Below are positions 1 through 5,449 of a DNA stretch of 5,548 nt, in pieces. This DNA is from Elusimicrobiota bacterium (GTDB lineage Bacteria; Elusimicrobiota; Endomicrobiia; Endomicrobiales; Endomicrobiaceae). Position 1 is the first letter of the stretch, and the number at the start of each line of letters is the position of its first letter. The position numbers were made by a program, and so were the translations under genes. The notes beneath the pieces are model-generated. The model ran no database searches. It saw only the letters and a list, made by a program, of their open reading frames with translations, and was not told the DNA's origin. The stretch lies in contig JAITCX010000189.1 of the NCBI GenBank assembly GCA_031282945.1, positions 1 to 5,548 of the forward strand, written 5' to 3'.

Positions 1-16
1 AACTGGAAGTTTCCTT

Positions 17-115
17 TGCCCTCACCCAGGCGGGCGTGACAGAACAGACTGCTGTCAGTCACGTCAAAAGTAGAGTCGGCGCGGGGGCGAAAAAAATTTT
101 CGCAAGCGCGGCGCC
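17..115 (+). repeat. Left copy of 99-bp GC-rich terminal inverted repeat
   Basis: This stretch matches the reverse complement of 5450-5548 at 98 of 99 positions; the only difference is C at 65 against T in the partner (position 5500 on the + strand is A). The match begins with tgccctcacccaggcgg and stops sharply after gcgcggcgcc. It is visibly more GC-rich than the DNA inside it. It contains small internal stems: cgtgac (35-40) with gtcacg (58-63), gactg (47-51) with cagtc (56-60), and gcgaaaa (87-93) with ttttcgc (97-103). It has no transposase, and its function is unknown. It may be a dispersed genomic repeat rather than the end of a mobile element. Confidence 0.93.
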
Positions 116-123
116 GCAAAACC

Positions 124-220
124 AAAAGGTAGCGCAAAACAAAAATAAAGAAATAAGTTTAAAGAGCGTTAATTTTCTGTTTCTCTTTTAAAGAAAAGAG
201 ATATAAGTTGCAAGTGTCGT
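124..220 (+). repeat. Inner, diverged part of the left inverted repeat
   Basis: Beyond the 99-bp repeat, similarity to the right flank continues in inverted orientation. The 15-mer aaaaggtagcgcaaa at 124-138 is exact against 5261-5275. It is followed by a related A-rich run ending in aaagaaataa, the hairpin module ttttctgtttctctttt, and aagttgcaagtgt at 205-217, exact against 5184-5196. Overall it aligns with 5181-5275 but is clearly more diverged than the outer repeat. The hairpin here has an 8-bp stem, tctctttt at 182-189 with aaaagaga at 194-201. Confidence 0.8.
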
Positions 221-366
221 TTTTTGTTTCTGTATCAAAAGAAATTTCTGTCTCTCTTTTGCAGAGAGAGAATAAAATTTTAAGTGTCGTTAATTTTCTG
301 TTTCTCTTTTTAAAGAAAAAAATATAAGTTGTAGGTGTCGTTTTTTGTTTCTTTTTTCAAAAGAAA
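167..366 (+). repeat. Tandem pair of ~79-bp AT-rich repeat units, period about 121 bp
   Basis: Unit one (167-244) and unit two (288-366) both run cgttaattttctg, a T-rich hairpin core, a variant of tataagttgcaagtgtcg, gttttttgtttc, and end caaaagaaa. They differ by a few substitutions and one-base indels. The spacer 245-287 contains a separate stem, tctctct at 251-257 with agagaga at 263-269, and a further partial aagtgtcgtt. No convincing open frame or RNA gene lies here. Together with 364-480 it fills the gene-free stretch before the first gene. Confidence 0.8.
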
Positions 367-392
367 TAATTTCCAACACTTTTTTATAAAAG
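364..392 (+). repeat. Inverted repeat module (aatttccaac type), left copy
   Basis: This 29-bp module contains aatttccaacac and tttttataaaag. It matches the reverse complement of 5039-5067 at 27 of 29 bases. Its neighbours differ on the two sides, so it behaves as a separate module rather than as part of one long inverted duplication. Confidence 0.8.
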
Positions 393-397
393 AGTTC

Positions 398-440
398 ACC
401 GCCGTTAGTTTTTCTGTTTCTCTTTTTTCAAAAAGAGAAA
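398..440 (+). repeat. Inverted repeat modules: accgccgttag and 33-bp hairpin, left copies
   Basis: The 15-mer accgccgttagtttt at 398-412 is exactly repeated, inverted, at 5119-5133. The overlapping 33 bases at 408-440 are exactly repeated, inverted, at 5065-5097. That second block folds into an 11-bp perfect stem, tttctcttttt (417-427) with aaaaagagaaa (430-440), around a 2-base gap. The two modules overlap here but are about 20 bases apart on the right flank. Confidence 0.85.
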
Positions 441-458
441 AATGACTTTAGTTTTCTG

Positions 459-480
459 TTTCTCTTTTTCAAAAGAGAAA
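459..480 (+). repeat. AT-rich hairpin immediately upstream of the sirtuin ribosome-binding site
   Basis: tttctctttt (459-468) pairs perfectly with aaaagagaaa (471-480), preceded by the same ttttctg lead-in as the other copies of this repeat. The stem ends three bases before the AGGA (483-486) that serves the first gene. The stem has only two G-C pairs, so it should be weak in RNA. Any effect on translation is inference. Confidence 0.7.
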
Positions 481-492
481 AAAGGATAAATC

Positions 493-1242
493 ATGCAAAA
501 CGTAATTGACCAAGCCATTGGGTATATAAAAAACTCAAAGTATGCCGTAGCTTTTACAGGCGCAGGAATTTCCGTTGAAAGCGGGATTCCGTCTTTTAGA
601 GGCAAAGGCGGGGTGTGGGAAAAGTATGGCGAGGATATGTTTGAGATAGATTATTTTAATTCGCATAAAGTGAAATGTTGGCGTTTGCTAAGCATGGGTT
701 TTTACGCAAAGACATTGGCGGCCTCTCCAAATCCATCGCATAATGTTTTAGCTAAGATGGAGGAGCAAGGCGTTATAAAATCTGTCATCACTCAAAATAT
801 TGACGGTTTGCATGTTAAAGCAGGCAGCAAAAAAGTTTATCACTTGCATGGGCAGGCTTCAGTTTTAATTTGCCAAACTTGCGGTAATGCATATGAAGTT
901 TTTAAATTTGACTTGCAGGACGGACCTCCCCGCTGCGAAACTTGCGGCGATATCTTAAAACCAAATTTTGTGTTTTTCGGAGAGAATTTACCTGAATACG
1001 ATATCAGGCATGCCACGGTGGAAACCGTAAAATGCGATTTAATGTTGGTGATCGGCTCAACGGGCATTGTCTATCCCGCCGCCAGTTTTCCAGCTCAAGC
1101 AAAAACAAACGGCGCAAAAATAGTGGAGATAAACCCCCATCGATCTAAATTTACAAATACCATAACAGATATGTTTATTCAAATGCCTGCCTCGCAAGCG
1201 TTTAAACTTATTGCCAGAGGGCTGGGTTTACAAGAGGGCTAA
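493..1242 (+). CDS. cobB: Sir2-family NAD-dependent protein deacylase (sirtuin)
   Basis: The 249-residue protein has the full sirtuin core and is of usual bacterial length. The NAD-binding motif GAGIS is at 23-27 and GIPSFR at 31-36. TQNIDGLH is at 100-107 and YHLHG at 116-120, whose H119 is the expected catalytic base. A zinc ribbon is formed by C127/C130 and C148/C151. KPNFVFFGE lies at 156-164, and GSTGIVYPAA at 188-197 stands for the usual GTS..VYPAA, with EIN at 211-213 closing the Rossmann fold. Sirtuins remove acyl groups from lysine using NAD, releasing nicotinamide and O-acyl-ADP-ribose in the cytoplasm. The loop before PNPSH (79-83) resembles, from memory, the Thermotoga-type enzyme and lacks the Y-x-x-R pair of CobB/SIRT5 desuccinylases, so deacetylation is the likelier activity (inference). 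The ATG is preceded by AGGA at 483-486 with a 6-base gap. It is the first gene of an apparent three-gene unit. Confidence 0.95.
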   Translation: MQNVIDQAIGYIKNSKYAVAFTGAGISVESGIPSFRGKGGVWEKYGEDMFEIDYFNSHKVKCWRLLSMGFYAKTLAASPNPSHNVLAKMEEQGVIKSVITQNIDGLHVKAGSKKVYHLHGQASVLICQTCGNAYEVFKFDLQDGPPRCETCGDILKPNFVFFGENLPEYDIRHATVETVKCDLMLVIGSTGIVYPAASFPAQAKTNGAKIVEINPHRSKFTNTITDMFIQMPASQAFKLIARGLGLQEG

Positions 1243-1256
1243 ATTAGGAGACAAGT

Positions 1257-4200
1257 ATGAAAAAGTTTTTTATAGCTGTTGGCTTTCTTGCGGCAATTTT
1301 TTTGCAAACCCAAAATTTAAACGCTCATCAAAATTTACAGATAGATAGTCCATACGGCGTCCCCCTTTTTTATTTGGATATTTACGATATGTGGGAACAT
1401 TATGACTATAATAGCGATCCCGACTTGTCGGGAGATTCCACTTGGACATTGAGGAAAAAACATTTGCAAATGCTCCAAATCGGTATGCAATATTGGGCGC
1501 TGCTTTTAAATAACCGCCCCCCTGATCCTGTAGACCCGCCCGCCGCTATATATCCCGCTAGAATTATGGTCGTCACTTATGATGTGGAAAACGCCAATGC
1601 TATCAGTAGCCATGACCCCACAGGCGAAGGAATGACAAATCTTGGAAGCGCTGTCGTCAATAATAGCGCTGTGTCTCCTAGCACAGCGGTAGCTTATGCC
1701 CGTATACAGATAGGCAAGTTTGGACCGCCGATAGAACCGCACACAATTAATGCAGGTCCAATGACAATTGTTTCCCATGATGAAAACAACAATGGGCTTT
1801 CCGCCGTGATAGTTCATGAGACGGGACATGCAATGGGCATTATGACCTATTTAGGTAACGATACCGCCGGCAACATTATATTTATGCCGTATAATTATGC
1901 GCCTTCCCCCGAGCCTACGCCGACTCCTCTTGCGGCGGCGCCTAATGCTATTGATACCGCACTAACTCTTTATGATAGATATCTGGCGGATTCTTGGGGC
2001 AAACCTGCGAAAGCGGGAACGATGCCTATCATTGAGAGCAATACCGATAGTTCACAAGAATTTGTAATTATGAAAAATGGTTTTGCATATTTTCAGGGAC
2101 CTGAGGTTTTGGAAGTTTTGCAGGGCGGCATTCCCGCCGGTTCATGGAACGCCGTTGTTCAAAAAGAAAACAATCCCAATAATGTGTGGGGCATTCCAAT
2201 AAATGGTTTTGAGTGGGGGATCCCAGAGCTGTCTCATCCTGAGCTGAGAAATTCCATGATGAGCCATCAAAATTACCGCAACTGGAATGTTTTTATGGAA
2301 GCTGAGCTGGCGCTTTTAAATGATATCGGCATTCCTGTAGACAGGGCTAATTTTTATGGATACTCGGTTTATTATGACAATCAAAATAAAACCATAGATA
2401 ATAATTTTTATGCTAGAAATAGGGAAGGCACCGCTTATCTTGACGGCATTGCCAGCACGACGAGCTGGGCTATCGGCGTGCATATTTACGGTTCCACCAA
2501 TACATTAAATATCACGGGTCAGCTTTTAGCTGATGGGTTTGCTTCCATGGGCGTAAAAGTTGACGGTTGGGGCAATAATATAACCATTGCGGCGGGCGCA
2601 AAAATTACAGCAAACGGTTTTATGGGCGTGGGGCTTAGCGCAAATTATGGGCGGTCAAATACTATTGTGCATCGCGGCATTATCAATGCAGACGGCGAGG
2701 GCGGCATTGGCGTGAGTTTTGATTTCGGCGACAATTTGCTGGGCAATGCCGTTGCATACCGCGGCTCTTATATAAATACAAATTACAATCAAAAATCCGT
2801 TTTGCCCTATGAGCTTGCGGGGCCCATTGTTGAAAATTTTAATATTATCGGCGGAACTATTACGGGCAGGTATGCCGCCATTTACATTTCAAAAAATGCG
2901 CATGTGAAATCTATTAATATCATGGGAAAATCTACAATTTCAGGCGATATAATTTCAGCGTGGAATCCAAACGATGCAAATATTGACTCAAAGTTTAGGG
3001 GCAGTCCCGCTTTGCAGACGACTCTTTCTTTTGGGCTTTTGCCTGATGCCGCTGGGGAGGCCGCTCAAGAAGGCGAGCCGACTTTTGGGCTTTTGGCGGA
3101 TGCCGCTGGGAATGCCGCTCAAGCGGGCGATCCGAATTTTTATTTAGATTATGACGGAAATATTATAGGACGCGAATCTTTGAATTTTATTTTAGCGGGC
3201 GGGTCTTTTACGTATACGGGGGCTGGAAAAATGGACGTGCAAAGTTTTTCAATGGGACCCAACACAAAAATTAAGTTGAATCTTTATGGCGACAGCGCCT
3301 ATGCCGTTTATGCAAACAAGGCGAGTTTTTCTAAAGATTCTCAAATTGAAGTTGTTTTGGCGCCTACTTATAAGGCTTATTATAATTCTTCAGGTTATAA
3401 TGCGTTTTCCATTTTTGCAAATGATATGAGCGGTTCTCAAAATGTAGACGTAAAAATGGATTATGACAATTCCGTTCCGCTTTATATAGGCTTGGAAAAA
3501 TATTCTGATTATCAATTGGTCGTTGTGAGAGGGGAAAACGGCGAGCCGGCGAGATTTATGATTGTCGGCGGGAAAGTTGAGGTAAACCAAGATTTGATTG
3601 TGGACACGCAAAATGCGGGCGCGCCGTTTTTAATTTCGGCTCAAAATTTAAGCGGTGATATTGTTGGGGCGAGGTTTTCAAAAGCGGAGCGCGGCGCTTT
3701 TTGGATTAGTCCGCAATATGCTTTTACACAAAATAATAATAGCGCAAATGAAGCGTATTCTATAAATACTATTGGGGCGGCGGTGGGGGTGGATACATTT
3801 ATTGTGCGCAATGTTTTCTTATTGGGGGCGGCTTTAAATCTTGCCAGTCCAAAGTTTAAGTTGAACAATTCTACAACTGATTCATCGCTTGTAAAAGGGA
3901 TTGGATATGCGCAAATTAGGACATTTGTAGATGTAGGAGTTTTTGGGGCTGTGGGCAGTCTTACAAATACGGCCGACAGAGTGCAAAATAATATATCTTA
4001 TAGATCGCAGTATAGCGTAAATCAAATGGAATTTGGGGCTGAGATTTCCAAAACATTTCAGGCGGCAAATCTTGGGATTAAACCTTTTGTAAGTTATGAA
4101 ATTATGCAATTGGAAATTCCAGATTATGACGAGGGAAATCAAAAAGAGGAAGCGCTTTATTATTTTAATGAGGATACCGAGACGCATTTTGTGAAAGTTG

Positions 4201-4496
4201 GTTTGGAACAGACTTTGCTTGTAAGCAGAATATTTAATATAAACTTTGGTATTTTTTATAGAGGGCAGTTTGGGGATATGGCAAGCAATACAAAAGTTAG
4301 TTTAGCTTTAGATCCATTAAAAGAGCAGAGGGTGGCGGTGGAGACCGCGCAAATAAATCAAAATAGTTTTGGTTTGGATATTGGCTTTGCGCTATCTATT
4401 ACGCGCGGCCAAGCGGTAAATATTGGGTATTTGTTTTTAACGGATGTAGAACAGGTTACGCATAAATTCGGCTTAGATTACATAATAAAATTTTAA
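1257..4496 (+). CDS. Autotransporter with N-terminal HExxH zinc-protease-like domain, beta-helix-like passenger and C-terminal barrel
   Basis: The 1079-residue protein is predicted to be exported. Residues 1-23 form a signal peptide (MKKFF, a hydrophobic stretch, cleavage likely after LNA). Residues about 24-350 look like a metzincin-type domain: HETGHAMGIMT at 187-197 gives HExxHxxG but Thr where the third His or Asp is expected. A Pro/Ala-rich loop follows at about 215-231, and NSMMSH at 332-337 could be the Met-turn, followed by NYRNW and MEAELALLNDIG. Residues about 360-790 are Gly/Asn-rich, short-strand repeats typical of a beta-helix passenger, interrupted by an 18-residue tandem duplication at 592-627. 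From about 812 (GAFWISPQYAF) to the C-terminal Phe, alternating strands fit a 12-strand autotransporter barrel in the outer membrane. I saw no cysteine in the protein, as is common for passengers. AGGAG at 1246-1250 lies 6 bases before the ATG, and the gap from the sirtuin stop is 14 bases. The substrate and any proteolytic activity are unknown; it could be an adhesin. Confidence 0.88.
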   Translation: MKKFFIAVGFLAAIFLQTQNLNAHQNLQIDSPYGVPLFYLDIYDMWEHYDYNSDPDLSGDSTWTLRKKHLQMLQIGMQYWALLLNNRPPDPVDPPAAIYPARIMVVTYDVENANAISSHDPTGEGMTNLGSAVVNNSAVSPSTAVAYARIQIGKFGPPIEPHTINAGPMTIVSHDENNNGLSAVIVHETGHAMGIMTYLGNDTAGNIIFMPYNYAPSPEPTPTPLAAAPNAIDTALTLYDRYLADSWGKPAKAGTMPIIESNTDSSQEFVIMKNGFAYFQGPEVLEVLQGGIPAGSWNAVVQKENNPNNVWGIPINGFEWGIPELSHPELRNSMMSHQNYRNWNVFMEAELALLNDIGIPVDRANFYGYSVYYDNQNKTIDNNFYARNREGTAYLDGIASTTSWAIGVHIYGSTNTLNITGQLLADGFASMGVKVDGWGNNITIAAGAKITANGFMGVGLSANYGRSNTIVHRGIINADGEGGIGVSFDFGDNLLGNAVAYRGSYINTNYNQKSVLPYELAGPIVENFNIIGGTITGRYAAIYISKNAHVKSINIMGKSTISGDIISAWNPNDANIDSKFRGSPALQTTLSFGLLPDAAGEAAQEGEPTFGLLADAAGNAAQAGDPNFYLDYDGNIIGRESLNFILAGGSFTYTGAGKMDVQSFSMGPNTKIKLNLYGDSAYAVYANKASFSKDSQIEVVLAPTYKAYYNSSGYNAFSIFANDMSGSQNVDVKMDYDNSVPLYIGLEKYSDYQLVVVRGENGEPARFMIVGGKVEVNQDLIVDTQNAGAPFLISAQNLSGDIVGARFSKAERGAFWISPQYAFTQNNNSANEAYSINTIGAAVGVDTFIVRNVFLLGAALNLASPKFKLNNSTTDSSLVKGIGYAQIRTFVDVGVFGAVGSLTNTADRVQNNISYRSQYSVNQMEFGAEISKTFQAANLGIKPFVSYEIMQLEIPDYDEGNQKEEALYYFNEDTETHFVKVGLEQTLLVSRIFNINFGIFYRGQFGDMASNTKVSLALDPLKEQRVAVETAQINQNSFGLDIGFALSITRGQAVNIGYLFLTDVEQVTHKFGLDYIIKF
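3030..3137 (+). repeat. In-frame 54-bp tandem duplication inside the autotransporter
   Basis: Two adjacent 54-bp units, 3030-3083 and 3084-3137, match at 46 of 54 bases. They encode FGLLPDAAGEAAQEGEPT (residues 592-609) and FGLLADAAGNAAQAGDPN (610-627). The Ala/Gly/Gln-rich units are unlike the Asn/Gly-rich beta-helix sequence around them. Both begin with TTT, and the DNA after the second unit also begins with TTT. The unit length is a multiple of three, so the frame is kept. Confidence 0.95.
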
Positions 4497-4497
4497 A

Positions 4498-4502
4498 AGG
4501 AG
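4498..4502 (+). promoter_or_regulatory. Shine-Dalgarno AGGAG that fixes the GTG start of methylglyoxal synthase
   Basis: AGGAG starts two bases after the autotransporter stop codon (4494-4496) and lies 6 bases before GTG at 4509. The next in-frame ATG (Met19) would remove His12 and Lys16, which belong to the enzyme's conserved N-terminal HDxxK motif, so the GTG start is preferred. Confidence 0.85.
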
Positions 4503-4508
4503 CGCATC

Positions 4509-4964
4509 GTGTTAAAAATTAAAAGAATTGGACTTATTGCGCATGACGCCTGCAAACAGCACATGATACAATGGGTGGAATTTAACGCTCAAAGGCTTGC
4601 CAAGCATAAACTGATTTGCACAGGCACGACGGGACGGATGGTTCAAGAATTATATGATAAGAAATATCCGCAGTTAAAAGTTGTTGTCAAGCGGTTGAAA
4701 TCGGGACCTTTGGGAGGCGATCAACAAATGGGATCTTTGATAGCTTCTGGGGAGTTGGACATTTTAATATTTTTCACCGATCCGATGACCACCCAACCGC
4801 ATGATGTGGATGTTAAAGCTTTGATAAGGCTTTCAACGATTGCAAATATTGTTGTGGGCTGCACGAGATCGTCAGCGGATTTCATTATTTCTTCAGAACT
4901 TTTTGACGGCGATTATAATGCAATAGAAAATAATTATGAGTCTTATGTAAAAAGGGAAGTATAG
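4509..4964 (+). CDS. mgsA: Methylglyoxal synthase
   Basis: This 151-residue protein is full length for the family (the E. coli enzyme is 152). It converts dihydroxyacetone phosphate to methylglyoxal and phosphate in the cytoplasm, opening a bypass of lower glycolysis when phosphate is short. Visible signatures are AHDACK at 11-16, the phosphate-binding GTTG at 39-42, SGPLGGDQQ at 65-73 with the catalytic aspartate at 71, and FFTDPM at 88-93. PHDVDVKALIRL at 97-108 carries His98 and Asp101. In E. coli the corresponding residues are Asp71, His98 and Asp101, so the core numbering agrees. It starts at GTG, 12 bases after the autotransporter stop, with AGGAG 6 bases upstream, and is the last gene before a strong terminator. 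No key residue is missing, and the assignment is secure. Confidence 0.98.
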   Translation: MLKIKRIGLIAHDACKQHMIQWVEFNAQRLAKHKLICTGTTGRMVQELYDKKYPQLKVVVKRLKSGPLGGDQQMGSLIASGELDILIFFTDPMTTQPHDVDVKALIRLSTIANIVVGCTRSSADFIISSELFDGDYNAIENNYESYVKREV

Positions 4965-4999
4965 AGCAAATTTAGTTTTGTTATTGTGGGAAAAATTAG

Positions 5000-5034
5000 A
5001 CGGCTTTGAGCTTCGGCGCAAAGCCGTTTTTTTT
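5000..5034 (+). terminator. Intrinsic terminator after methylglyoxal synthase
   Basis: acggctttg (5000-5008) pairs perfectly with caaagccgt (5019-5027). An A/G mismatch follows, then two more G-C pairs close a TTCG loop at 5012-5015, giving the very stable C(UUCG)G tetraloop. Eight Ts (5027-5034) follow directly. It lies 35 bases after the stop codon and most likely ends the three-gene transcript. Confidence 0.95.
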
Positions 5035-5038
5035 GTGG

Positions 5039-5138
5039 CTTTTGTAAAAAAGCGTTGGAAATTATTTCTCTTTTTGAAAAAAGAGAAACAGAAAAACCCT
5101 TCTTTTAGAAAAAGAAGCAAAACTAACGGCGGTTGAAA
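5039..5138 (-). repeat. Right-flank repeat modules in inverted orientation
   Basis: This block holds the inverted counterparts of the left modules. 5039-5067 matches 364-392 at 27 of 29 bases, 5065-5097 matches 408-440 exactly over 33 bases, and 5119-5133 matches 398-412 exactly. A further hairpin, cttctttt (5099-5106) with aaaagaag (5110-5117), sits between them. Module order differs from the left flank, where the aatttccaac module comes before accgccgttag and the hairpin on the outside-to-inside path. No gene is visible here. Confidence 0.85.
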
Positions 5139-5180
5139 CTTAATTCTCTTTTTGGAAAAGAAACAAAACAAAAACTTCTA

Positions 5181-5275
5181 ACAACACTTGCAACTTGCTT
5201 CTCTTTTCTATAAAAGAGAAACAGAAAAATATCGCTATTTGATTTATTTCTTTTTATTTGTTTGCGCTACCTTTT
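5181..5275 (-). repeat. Inner, diverged part of the right inverted repeat
   Basis: In reverse complement this aligns with 124-220 on the left. It contains aagttgcaagtgt (5184-5196) and a hairpin ttctctttt (5199-5207) with aaaagagaa (5212-5220). It also contains the ctgtttctctttt core and aaaaggtagcgcaaa (5261-5275). It lies just inside the palindromic element at 5282-5447. Confidence 0.8.
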
Positions 5276-5281
5276 AGTTTA

Positions 5282-5447
5282 TAGGATGTCTTGGGAAATC
5301 ACAATGCCTGTAATTGCCGTAGATTTTGCGAGATTTGAAGGAAAGAAAATGAAGCGCGTCCTGTTTTGGACGTGCAAATTTTCTTGACACACAAATATCG
5401 CAAAAGATGCGGCAAGGACAGGCGTTGGGGTTTTCTAAGACATCCTA
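5282..5447. mobile_element. Putative miniature inverted-repeat element (MITE) flanked by TA
   Basis: The ends taggatgtctt (5282-5292) and aagacatccta (5437-5447) are a perfect 11-bp inverted repeat. Imperfect pairing then continues along the whole element. Outer arms match at about 25 of 30 positions and the next arms (gcctgt..ttgccg..ttttgcga) at about 25 of 31. The centre closes with cgtcc (5358-5362) and ggacg (5369-5373). If the outermost TA on each side is a target duplication, the element proper is 162 bp, 5284-5445. TA duplication plus a long palindrome and no coding capacity is the pattern of non-autonomous IS630/Tc1-mariner elements. No transposase is present, and the family assignment is inference. 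A structured non-mobile repeat is the main alternative. Confidence 0.6.
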
Positions 5448-5449
5448 CG

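Noticed and set aside
208..236. TTGCAA with TGTATC at 17-base spacing as a promoter
   Set aside because: Both boxes are poor matches and lie in a repeated unit; the second copy of the unit does not keep the -10-like string.
385..390. tataaa as the -10 box of the operon promoter
   Set aside because: No acceptable -35 sequence lies at the right distance, and such AT-rich strings are expected by chance in this stretch. The promoter could not be placed.
167..480. CRISPR-like array
   Set aside because: Units are imperfect, differ in length and spacing, and contain self-complementary AT-rich hairpins; no regular repeat-spacer pattern or cas gene is present.
405..605. 66-codon minus-strand open frame overlapping the sirtuin start
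   Set aside because: It is antisense to a clear gene start and its C-terminal part is translated hairpin repeat.
4893..5171. 92-codon minus-strand open frame rich in Phe and Lys
   Set aside because: It overlaps the end of methylglyoxal synthase, the terminator and the T-rich repeats. Its composition simply reflects repeated tttctctttt and gaaaaag runs.
5384..5389. TTGACA as a -35 promoter box inside the palindromic element
   Set aside because: No reasonable -10 box lies 16-18 bases downstream, and no gene follows in that direction.
5282..5447. Integron attC site
   Set aside because: The element is a long imperfect palindrome, but I see no RYYYAAC and GTTRRRY core sites at its ends, and no integrase or cassette array is present.
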